Source: Asterionellopsis glacialis
Taxonomy: Eukaryota > Bacillariophyta > Plagiogrammaphyceae > Rhaphoneidales > Asterionellopsidaceae
Reading direction: 5' to 3'
Length of the DNA stretch: 18,666 bases
Assembly: GCA_014885115.2 (NCBI GenBank)
Contig: WKLE02002686.1
Span: forward strand, 1-18,666
Shown: piece after piece, positions 1 to 6,989 of the stretch
Position numbering within the stretch: position 1 is the first letter of the stretch
How the letters are laid out: each line of letters opens with the position of its first letter
The notes under the pieces: generated by a model
What the model was told of the DNA's origin: nothing
The model's input: the letters and a program-made list of their open reading frames with translations, nothing else
Database searches by the model: none
Made by a program: the position numbers and the translations under genes

Positions 1-307
1 ACTCCCAATACATACCAAGGGCCTACGGAGAATTCGCGTAGGAGTCGGTGCTAACACCCACTAGCACAAGAGGTTCGCCTCCTGCTGGCGATAACCTGAA
101 TTTACAGGTAAAGTAAATAGGTCCTCTCGCTCCAGAGAGGTCAAGAGCTTTTCATCATGGATATAATAATATGACTGTCTGGGGTGAAAATGGATTCCCA
201 AAAAAAAAGTGTGCGATAATTTCCAAACAGACTAGTATCAACCCTCTCCCATCAACCGAAAACATTTAGCAAGCAACTGAATTTTTGTATTTGAGTCAAA
301 GGATAAG
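1..307 (+). promoter_or_regulatory. Upstream region of the Mediator-like gene, with two short hairpins
   Basis: No coding frame is supported here. Two short inverted repeats are visible: CCTACG at 22-27 against CGTAGG at 37-42, and CCTCTC at 123-128 against GAGAGG at 135-140. The last 100 bases are A-rich and lead to the start codon at 308, so this is probably promoter and 5' leader of that gene. No TATA box or other known core element could be assigned. The palindrome-rich style resembles the GGTACC blocks elsewhere in the window. Confidence 0.35.
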
Positions 308-1441
308 ATGACCGAGCCAAATCAAAATGCTGCGATTAACACAACACCATCATCCGCTACTCCTCAAGTCCCAACGACGCCAGTCGCTGCACGACGTGAC
401 AAATTTGCTAGTATGGCAGCAGCTCATCGGCAAAAACAAACTCCTTCTCCTGCCGCTGCCGCTGCATCACCCGGCGCACCATCCACAGCCGTTGCAGCAC
501 CGGTATCCGCACCATTTCCGCCAGCAGCAGCAACAGCAGCACCGGTATCCGCACCCACAAATCCAGCTTCTATACCAGCTTCAGCGCAGCAATCAGTGAC
601 TGCTTCAGCTCCTTCCGTGGCCGCTTCTGTACCTACCGCTAATCCTGTCGCACCTACAACTGCACATACACCTACGCCCGCACCTGCTACCCAAACCGCT
701 GTACCACCACGTCGAGGAAAATTTGCTTTGTTGGCTGGTGGTGGTGAAGGAGGAAAAGGAAAAAGATTCTCCAATACATCATCTATGTCATCACAAACAA
801 CTCAACAAAAAAAGAATGAAATAGAAAAGAAACGTGACGATTTAAAAGTGCGAATGAGTCAACGTGATTCAGTTTTAAAAGATTTAGAACAAGCAGAAAA
901 TTTAACGTGGAAATTATTAACTCTTGCAGCTTCTACTACACGAGCTTTATCCACACTGGGTGGTAATACAAAGCCAACAATAACAACATCATCGACCAAT
1001 GAATCCACAAAGGGTTCAACTACACCAAAAAGTGTGAATATATCGGAAATTGGTAAGGAATATCGTGAAACTATTCATCAGATTCATTCTTTACTAGCTC
1101 CTCGTGCTTCTTTGGTTGTACCATACCAAAATCATCGAACGGATAAGGGTGAGGGACAGCAGCAGCCACAAGGCACAGAAAAAGCTGAAACAGTGACAAC
1201 AAAGTCAAACAAAACAGCTAAAGCTAAAGAAGAAGATAAATCAAACAATAATATGTACGCAGCACGTGTGGAAATGAGATTAGCTCTCGAGAAGCAAAAA
1301 GTTTTGTCCGCATTATTGAGATTAGAACAAGAAGACAATAAGCAAAACAGTAAAGATCATTCGTCCACTGACATCATGATGGAAACTACTGGTACAGCTA
1401 TTGATAATGACACCTCCCGTAAGAGAGCAAGAGAAGACTGA
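308..1441 (+). CDS. Mediator subunit 11-like protein with Ala/Pro-rich N-terminus
   Basis: A single-exon frame of 377 residues. Residues 1-165 are low-complexity, rich in Ala, Pro, Thr and Ser, and carry a doubled basic motif: RRDKFASMA at 29-37 and RRGKFALLA at 135-143. From about residue 171 the protein becomes helical and charged. It has a helix with LEQAENLTWKLL, a second one around 248-276 (EYRETIHQIHSLL then VVPYQNH), and a last one at 316-341 (MYAARVEMRLALEKQKVL). The order, with a short helix pair, a PY/PF turn, then Y-x-A-R and a Q-K-x-x-L helix, matches my knowledge of eukaryotic Med11, a small head-module subunit of the Mediator complex that links regulators to RNA polymerase II. 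Med11 is normally near 120-150 residues, so the long N-terminus and the Lys/Gln-rich insert at about 280-312 are lineage extras. The C-terminal RKRARED may be a nuclear signal. The start has a good context (AAGATGAC). Another coiled-coil nuclear protein is possible; the Med11 call is inference by pattern. Confidence 0.55.
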   Translation: MTEPNQNAAINTTPSSATPQVPTTPVAARRDKFASMAAAHRQKQTPSPAAAAASPGAPSTAVAAPVSAPFPPAAATAAPVSAPTNPASIPASAQQSVTASAPSVAASVPTANPVAPTTAHTPTPAPATQTAVPPRRGKFALLAGGGEGGKGKRFSNTSSMSSQTTQQKKNEIEKKRDDLKVRMSQRDSVLKDLEQAENLTWKLLTLAASTTRALSTLGGNTKPTITTSSTNESTKGSTTPKSVNISEIGKEYRETIHQIHSLLAPRASLVVPYQNHRTDKGEGQQQPQGTEKAETVTTKSNKTAKAKEEDKSNNNMYAARVEMRLALEKQKVLSALLRLEQEDNKQNSKDHSSTDIMMETTGTAIDNDTSRKRARED

Positions 1442-1527
1442 TGGATGATATTATTAGATGAGTTACACTCCTCCTCTCATTTCTCAATATTCCTTTCATT
1501 TAGATATCGTGGACATCTTAAAGAAGC

Positions 1528-2013
1528 TTAGGCTAAATTTTTATCCGCATATCCAGGTTCTTCTGAAGTGAAAGATTCACTGGGTGTAGATCGTGTAGTA
1601 TTGAGGCAGTCCGCATCAAAATTTACAATCTTACTGCTATAGATTTGTTCATCCCACAGAAATGAAAAATCACCCACTAAATTATTCCTAAACAAAGAAA
1701 GGGTTTCGAGCGATATGAGCTTTTGGAAACTCTTTGGCAACGTGCCCATTAATTGATTCTCATGTAAATCTATCTTTCGAAAGCTGCTCAATTCTCCGAA
1801 CCTCTTCAGCAACATGCCCGTTAATTGATTCTCTTGTAATTCTGTCTGTCGAAAGCTGGTCAATTTTCCACACTCTTTAGGAATGGTACCAATGAAATGA
1901 TTGCTCCCCGCCAATAAACTCTCTAGATTTGAAAGAAGCGTCAAACTGTTTAGATCACCAGTAAAGTTATTTTTAAAACATGCAAGTTTTGAAGAGACTT
2001 CAATACTCGAATT
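1528..2013 (-). pseudogene. Truncated leucine-rich-repeat protein fragment
   Basis: The minus strand is open from 2013 down to the stop at 1528. It encodes plant-type LRR units of 24 residues with the N-x-L-x-G-x-(I/L)-P pattern (for example NHFIGTIPKECGKL, NQLTGMLLKRFGEL, NQLMGTLPKSFQKL, NNLVGDFSFL). The repeats continue upstream of the first in-frame Met at 1944 (KNNFTGDLNSL) until an in-frame stop at 2016-2014. There is no signal peptide, kinase or membrane segment, and only about five units. The end, with FDADCLN and then a Ser/Thr-rich tail, lacks the Cys cluster I would expect after such repeats. I read it as the 3' remnant of a larger LRR gene cut off at the palindrome-rich block on its right. 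Function as a living small gene cannot be excluded. It converges with the Mediator-like gene, with 86 bases between the stops. Confidence 0.7.
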
Positions 2014-2024
2014 TCATTTTGTTT

Positions 2025-2345
2025 TTAGGACCCAGTCCTACCTACCTTCATTTATATCCTAGGACCTAGAGGACCTTGGACTAGAGACTACCGTACCGGT
2101 AATTCTAGGCCTCTAGAGAGAGGTGTCTGAAGATGTTGGAGTGAGTTCAACGTGCGACAGACAGAACAATTTTTACATATCAAACACTATGCAGGTACCA
2201 TACCTACCGGTACCGTACCGGTACGATGCGATAATCTGGGACGACACGACTGTTACGTACCAAGGACAACTGAGGCATCTACGCGGAAAATTAATACCGT
2301 GTACTGTAGTCAAAATTGATTTTAGTATCAGGTGGCCGGGTCCTT
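2025..2345. repeat. GGTACC/ACCGGT palindrome-rich block
   Basis: This stretch is built from short overlapping palindromes and half-sites: TAGGACC, TCTAGAG, TACCGGT and GGTACC, densest at 2085-2110 and 2190-2230. It separates the LRR fragment from the piggyBac element. A 74-codon frame inside it is mostly encoded by the repeat and is not supported as a gene. Confidence 0.5.
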
Positions 2346-3127
2346 AAAATTAAAATTTTATCTAATCTTTTATGTGTGTGACACCTACAGCTATAGTTCT
2401 GGATAAGTATGTCCAGAAACATGGTTGGGTGTCATAACCCTTTGACAAATACAGCACCACCGTTTTCAAAACGAAAACAAAGCAAGATATGAGCCCGTCC
2501 TGCAAAAAAAAACGACCCCTCAGACCCCCATTTTCCGCCAAGATCAAAAAAGCCCAAAATAGGTCAAAATATTGCAAGCTACCAAACTGCCAAATACCAT
2601 CAAGAAACAGAATCTACATCCCAACAGAATGGTGGTGGTCTGAGGTCTTGACTCAGGCTGGTTGTTGAGTTACGGTATTTTGTGAAGGGTTTTCAATATC
2701 ACCATGACAAACACCTCTGTTTTCTGTCACAGATTAAAACCAAGCAACAATCCACTAAAATATTAACAATTGGACAGGGAACCAAATAATGGTGCCATTG
2801 ATGCAATTGGATAATAGTATTAGCTATTGTTGTGTTCTGGTCCAGAAGTTGATCAACATCAAAGTTGGTTTTACAGAAATAGCAGACTTCTCAAATCCAG
2901 ATTTGGAAATTATCAACACATGCTCAGCAATCAATATGAAAACAGGGAATTGATTAGTGTCCCTTGATGGTGCCAAGAAGAGGTTTATTGACATGTTCTT
3001 GTGTGAAAGGAGTCATCTTGTTGTGACAGCGCCATGGTTCCTGGTTTTTTTCATTATTGATTCAATCAGACTAGTCTTTTTTTACAACATAATCAGACAT
3101 TATATGGCAGTTATCATCTTTCTACGT

Positions 3128-3219
3128 AAGCTTTCTAAAATTTGAGCTCAATTTAGTCCATCCTTCCATCTGGAAAAATGCTGTATTTGCAAGCTCTCCA
3201 AAATTTGAGTTCACTTTAG
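3128..3219 (+). repeat. Pair of diverged 29-bp direct repeats, 63 bp apart
   Basis: Positions 3128-3156 and 3191-3219 both read AAGCT-TC-AAAATTTGAG-TCA-TTTAG with only a few substitutions. The pair lies in the unreadable left half of the piggyBac element. Its role is unknown; it may be an old tandem duplication. Confidence 0.55.
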
Positions 3220-3458
3220 CCTGGCTGTCCATCCAAAAAAAGCAAAAAAGAATACTTTTTGTCTTCATTCTGTGATGTTCTTCCAACAACAATTTGAGGC
3301 TTCAGAGGTGTTTTTTTACATGTGGGAGGAGGTTTGGTGCAGTGGTCTGGTCCAAAACAAGGTTCTGAGATTTTGATCTTGGTGTTGTGCCACCATTGAA
3401 ACTAGTGGCATTGGGAAACCTAGAGAAGCTAAGACATTATCATAATAAGGAACAAAAA

Positions 3459-4240
3459 ATGGCATCAGAGAGAGCAACATTTATTCCACTCGCAGAACTT
3501 GTAGCAGAAAAGGCTGGCTACATTGAATGGAGAGACTGAACTACACTCCCTATAGGACACTCTTGAGGATGTCTGATTGATGCAGGGACAAGTAGACAGA
3601 CTCCAATTTACCTTATACTAAGATTTTCCTGAATCTTTACTTCCTACTAAATTGCCAGATCTTCTAGGGCATCAACAAGATCTTTAAACTAGCTCATAAT
3701 TTACACCACCAAATAAAAGTCTTCTTTTCTTTTGTGTGTTGTTTGTCTGATTGTTGTGTTGTGCTGCCGTCGACACTACCGTCATAGGGAAGAGACACCA
3801 TGTTTGTCCTATTCTGTACAAATGACTTAGCGCCAACAACTCCAACAAAAACAGTTCTCAAAGGGGGTAGCAAACAAGCCATTATGTGTACAAAATGTCA
3901 AGTTCCTACAAGTAGGTGGACAGGTACTTAAGTTCTTCATAGAACCACATTGATGATACCTACCATAATAGCTGCTTATAACAAGCATATAAACAGTGTT
4001 GACCGGATGGATAAGTTATGCAGTACTAATTGTACAAGATGATGCAAGGCAAGATCACACATGTCTGTGTTTACTTACCTACTTGACTTGGCTGCTCTCA
4101 ATGTGTACGCAGTTTACAGGCAATGTTATGATGACCTCCTGAACAAGTTGCAGGAGGTTGTCAACCAAGAAGGTGATGAAGAAGGACCAGATGATCAATT
4201 GCTACAACAAGAATCATGGAAGAAAAAAAAAGAATCATAG
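3459..4240 (+). pseudogene. piggyBac-type transposase C-terminal part, split by a solo LTR
   Basis: The frame runs from 3459 to 3536, stops at the solo LTR (3537-3791), and resumes in register at 3797 after one copy of the GAGAC duplication. Across the join it reads GYIEWRDTMFVLFCTND, like the W-x-D-x-x-x-V-x-x-L strand of piggyBac transposases. About 60 residues later comes AAYNKHINSVDRMDKLCST, the family signature Y-N-K-x-M-x-x-V-D-x-x-D that holds the last catalytic Asp region. A hydrophobic segment with YLLDLAALNVYAVYRQ follows. In-frame stops lie at 3929-3931 (TAA) and 4040-4042 (TGA), and the frame ends at TAG 4238-4240. The typical Cys-rich C-terminal finger is absent. The gene is dead even without the LTR. 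Confidence 0.78.
3537..3791 (+). mobile_element. Solo LTR (copy 1) with 5-bp target duplication GAGAC
   Basis: A 255-bp block begins TGAACTACACTCC and ends CATAGGGAA (CATAGGGCA in the other copies), giving the usual TG...CA ends of an LTR with one change. It is bounded by GAGAC at 3532-3536 and 3792-3796. Inside, an AATAAA polyadenylation signal with T/G-rich downstream sequence lies at 3711-3765, as in the R region of LTRs. The same block recurs at 11176-11437 and 16533-16777. There is no internal retrotransposon sequence, so it is a solo LTR left by recombination. Confidence 0.88.
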
Positions 4241-4254
4241 ACTTCTCTGAATTT

Positions 4255-4334
4255 AAAAGAACCATTTGTGAATCTCTGCTTGTCCCTGCATCAATCAGTC
4301 ATCCTCAAGAGTGTCCTACATGGAGTGTACTTCA
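4255..4334 (-). mobile_element. Inverted fragment of the same LTR (copy 4, first 80 bp)
   Basis: Read on the minus strand from 4334, the sequence starts TGAAGTACACTCCATGTAGG and follows copies 1 and 3 closely for about 75-80 bp, then loses similarity. The polyadenylation block is missing. It sits just 14 bases beyond the transposase stop. Together with copy 1 it looks at first like a terminal inverted repeat around the transposase, but the true ends of the DNA element lie at 2438 and 5202. Confidence 0.75.
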
Positions 4335-4491
4335 ACAACAAGGCTTTCCAGAAAAGTTATAAAAAATTAATTTCTAACAAATAATTTTACTATTTTTATA
4401 TTATTATTCTCTACAACATTCTAGTTATATTCATTTTTACTATGAATTCATTTTTCATTATTGTTGTTATTTATCATCTTGGTAAGGGTTG

Positions 4492-4950
4492 TTATTTGCT
4501 GTTGCTGTGTTCCTCATTTTCAGAATGAAACCCAGTGTATGACTTGTAGACTTTTTCAGGAAATAGCTCCTTAATCTTGAAGGTTACACAGCTCACAATG
4601 GGTATCCTATTGCCCTTCCCCAAGTGTCCATATTTCTCATAAGTAAAAGAGTGATAGTGAACCTTCCTCATAGTCAAAGTTGAAACTGATTTACCATTGT
4701 TGTTGATGATAACTTCTTGGTCATCTTGTTTAATTTCATGAACGTACAGTACTAGTGGCACCTGCATGACAACTCCAGGTCCAAACTCAATCAATTTGCA
4801 GGGACTACCACCACTATCAACACAAACATCCTCTTCTTCATTGTCATCACTATTGAATATACTGCAATTAGGTGGGTCTACTACTTGTTCTTGGGAAAAG
4901 GAAGGGGGTTCTGGTCCAAGAATGGATAAGGCATTATTGTCATCATCCAT
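4492..4950 (-). CDS. Unassigned acidic protein encoded inside the piggyBac element
   Basis: An uninterrupted frame of 152 residues from ATG at 4950 to a stop at 4492, antisense to and facing the transposase. The first 50 residues are acidic (DDDNN, SDDNEEEDVCVDSGG). The rest looks like a folded beta-rich domain: IEFGPGVVMQVPLVLYV, then SVSTLTMRKVHYHSFTYEKYG, GNRIPIVSCVTFKIKELFP and YTGFHSENE. I do not recognise a family. It lies between the transposase and the right end of the transposon, so it may be an accessory element gene, or an N-terminal exon of another element protein. It has no stop or frameshift, although the adjacent transposase is broken. It is not a shadow of any coding frame I can see. 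Confidence 0.45.
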   Translation of the reverse strand: MDDDNNALSILGPEPPSFSQEQVVDPPNCSIFNSDDNEEEDVCVDSGGSPCKLIEFGPGVVMQVPLVLYVHEIKQDDQEVIINNNGKSVSTLTMRKVHYHSFTYEKYGHLGKGNRIPIVSCVTFKIKELFPEKVYKSYTGFHSENEEHSNSK

Positions 4951-5206
4951 GATGCTAGTTTTTCAACAATGAACTAGCAGTGCAAGAAATTCATGCAATG
5001 TGTGGTTGTTCTGCGAGTGCCTTTTGGATTTATCATTTTTGGTTTGGGACCCTTCCCAAGATTGGGAGACTGTTTTCTATTTAAAAAAATAACAGTTGCA
5101 AAAATATCATTGGTCAAAAAATAAGGATGGTTGGACAAAAATAAGCATAGTTTGTTGAAAATGAGATATACCTCAAAACTGGAAAAAGTGGTAGTCAAAG
5201 GGTTAA

Positions 5207-5312
5207 GTACTAACAAGTCAAAAAGTAAATGGAATGTTCTGTCCTTTGTTCATAATACTTCTATTCCTAAACTTGAAATTTTTGTAATAATCTCATTCCT
5301 AATAATTTTAAA
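5207..5312. other. AT-rich flank to the right of the piggyBac element
   Basis: A short AT-rich stretch between the TTAA at 5203-5206 and the stop of the next minus-strand frame. No gene, repeat or motif is supported. Confidence 0.3.
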
Positions 5313-5759
5313 CTAGTTTTTAGCCAAATCTTTGTTCTCCAATGACCACACCTCTTCTTTCACCATCTCTTCCTTTACTTTACCTTCTTCCATTGCTTTG
5401 TTTGTCTTAACCTTTTGAAGAATTTCTTCCTGTTTCCTAATAACCTGTTTGGTTGTGTGTAGGAGTCCTTGTCCTATCTTGTCTTCCTTATTTACAGTTA
5501 GTTCACAAAGAATTATACCCTGCTCATTCAAAATCTGTGTTGGTGTAAACACAAAACTATCCTTGTTACTCATGTTGTCTGTCGCATCATTTTTTTTGTA
5601 TATGATGGTTTTTACAGGTTTGAATGGTGACACCATGTTTTCTTCTTTCTTCTCGTTAAATGTTGTGTGACTTTTATTGTCGTCATCATTTTCTTTTGCA
5701 ACTTGTTTCTCATCCACATTTGCTACTTCCTTCTTTTGTTCCTTGTTGTCCTTGTCCAT
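5313..5759 (-). CDS. Hypothetical Lys/Glu-rich protein, 148 residues
   Basis: An open minus-strand frame from ATG at 5759 to a stop at 5313. The product is strongly charged. Residues 1-45 are Lys/Glu/Asp/Asn-rich, a middle segment (SPFKPVKTIIYKK, FTPTQILNEQGIILCELTV) could be folded, and from about 100 to 140 a Lys/Glu helix (KQEEILQKVK ... EEGKVKEEMVKEEV) suggests coiled coil. I do not recognise it. It lies just outside the right end of the piggyBac element and 3' of nothing obvious. It could be a host gene, an exon, or a piece of another mobile element. T-rich composition on the plus strand can produce such Lys/Glu frames, so support is modest. Confidence 0.3.
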   Translation of the reverse strand: MDKDNKEQKKEVANVDEKQVAKENDDDNKSHTTFNEKKEENMVSPFKPVKTIIYKKNDATDNMSNKDSFVFTPTQILNEQGIILCELTVNKEDKIGQGLLHTTKQVIRKQEEILQKVKTNKAMEEGKVKEEMVKEEVWSLENKDLAKN

Positions 5760-5869
5760 GTAGGTTGTGCTGTTGGTGGTGGTCTTGTTAAAAGTTTCTG
5801 TTTCCTTTCATTTGTGGGCTCGGAAGGACGTCAGTCCGTGGATCCCGCTCAGGGGTGATACTGTAACTT

Positions 5870-6120
5870 GATTTTCCCGTCGCCGGGTAGAAAAGTCCTA
5901 CATACGTTTTATAGTACATATCTCAGCCGTATGTACCAGGTAGGGCTATTCGTTAGTACCCGATACCCAGAGATAGTCCTCTCCACCAGTACCTGGGTAC
6001 CTGTAGTGTAGAGACTAACTGTACCTGTACCTGGTACGGTAGTCAGTACGGTGATAAGTAGGACTATTCTCCCCAGAGAGACTGACTAGACTAGCTGGTA
6101 CTTGAGAGAGAGCTCCGTCA
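5870..6120. repeat. GGTACC-type palindrome block upstream of COA5
   Basis: Dense TACC/GGTA half-sites and their palindromes (GTACCTGGGTACC, TGTACCTGGTACGG), together with AGAGAG and GACTAG-type runs. It ends about 150 bases before the COA5 start codon. The remaining 6121-6268 contains a CA-rich stretch (ACACAACACACAACA) and is probably promoter plus 5' leader. Confidence 0.45.
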
Positions 6121-6268
6121 CACATCATATTTATCATAACACACAACACACAACAGTGTCAACAATCATTTGCTTCTATTCCTCTCCTTCAGATTGAAAG
6201 TAAGATCTTTCTAGCATTCCACAGTCCTATTTTACGGTCAGTGTCACTCTATAACTCCTAATTACACC

Positions 6269-6585
6269 ATGGTGCGTTCTCGGTGCTCTTGCTTCGTTAT
6301 TGAGCGTGTTCTTGAAATTTGAAATTATCTGACACAAACTCAAATCACATGATGTGTATTCCATTTTCTCATCTATAGCCAGCAGCTTGTGCAGAAGCAG
6401 CCCTTTCTCTCTTGAACTGTATGGAAGAATCAGAGTGCGTAAAGAATGATAAACGAACAGTTCTTGATTGCATGAAGGATCCCATCGAAAGTGATGAATG
6501 CAGGGCACAACGAAATGCATATTATACCTGCAAACACAGTCAGCTTAACATGAGAACAAGAATTCGCGGAGTTCGTGTTCATTGA
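6269..6585 (+). CDS. COA5: Cytochrome c oxidase assembly factor COA5/Pet191, two exons
   Basis: Exon 1 is the ATG alone (6269-6271). An intron from 6272 (GTGCGT) to 6378 (TCTATAG), 107 nt, is followed by exon 2 at 6379-6585, giving 69 residues: MPAACAEAALSLLNCMEESE and onwards. The Cys pattern is that of the twin CX9C mitochondrial family: C5-X9-C15, C21-X10-C32, C32-X9-C42 and C42-X9-C52. The end YYTCKHSQLNMRTRIRG matches the F-x-C-K-R/H-S-x-L-x-x-R-x-R-x-R-G block of COA5/Pet191. In yeast and animals this protein is an intermembrane-space factor required to assemble cytochrome c oxidase. TAG lies directly before exon 2 in frame, and the first Met inside exon 2 would lose the first CX9C pair, so a splice is required. 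The ATG-only exon is the simplest solution; an upstream alternative exon is not excluded. It converges with the kinase gene. Confidence 0.85.
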
Positions 6586-6989
6586 AATAGTTATCGCGTG
6601 TCTTAGAGCAAATGTATATAGAAATTCAGAGTAGAAATGAAACCCTAGTAGGTAACCAGTCCTTTCAATATTTCAGTGGTGGTGCTTTGCAACTGAATGT
6701 CGCGTGTGAAAAACAGTTGCCATCCATTCAAATTTCCCACTTATCAACCTTTATTCGCTTTCAGGCTCGATGTTATATTCCTTGTTTCCCGTGTGCATAA
6801 GTGTATGTTTTTTGTTTCAAAGCTTCCATCTAGCATCATTTGTGTACCTACTTTTGAAATACTTTGATCAAAAACTATTAAAAACATTTTCAAGATTGAA
6901 AATGAGGTCACGTGGGGTAGCTGTCCAAAATATTTATTTATTTGAATGGATGTTAAAATGCATTGATTGTGTCATATTTGAATTTTTAA
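6586..6989. other. Convergent 3' region between COA5 and the histidine kinase
   Basis: A 404-bp spacer between two stop codons on opposite strands, so it should hold both 3' untranslated ends. It is AT-rich; short plus-strand frames here have no recognisable product. No clear terminator or repeat was seen. Confidence 0.5.

Larger units (their letters stand above)
2438..5202 (+). mobile_element. piggyBac-type DNA transposon, degenerate, with nested LTR insertions
   Basis: The left end reads CCCTTTGAC at 2438-2446 and the right end is its exact reverse complement, GTCAAAGGG, at 5194-5202. The right end is followed directly by TTAA (5203-5206), and the left end is preceded by ATAA (2434-2437), one base off TTAA. 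Known piggyBac elements insert at TTAA and begin with CCC, and a piggyBac-type transposase remnant lies inside in plus orientation, so ends and content agree. Total length is 2765 bp including a 255-bp solo LTR (3537-3791) and an inverted LTR piece (4255-4334). A second open frame (4492-4950, minus) occupies the right third. The left part (2450-3450) has many stops in all frames and I could not align it to the transposase N-terminus by eye. Confidence 0.72.

Noticed and set aside
424..774. Minus-strand Ala/Gly-rich frame opposite the Mediator-like gene
   Set aside because: It is the mirror of the Ala/Pro-rich low-complexity coding sequence on the plus strand.
3537..4334. Copies 1 and 4 of the LTR as terminal inverted repeats of a short transposon around the transposase
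   Set aside because: Copies 2 and 3 show that the block is a 245-262 bp LTR with TG...CA ends and 5-bp duplications, and the DNA element has its own ends at 2438 and 5202.
6227..6520. 97-codon minus-strand frame over COA5
   Set aside because: It is antisense to the Cys-patterned COA5 exon and its intron; the plus strand has clear family residues.
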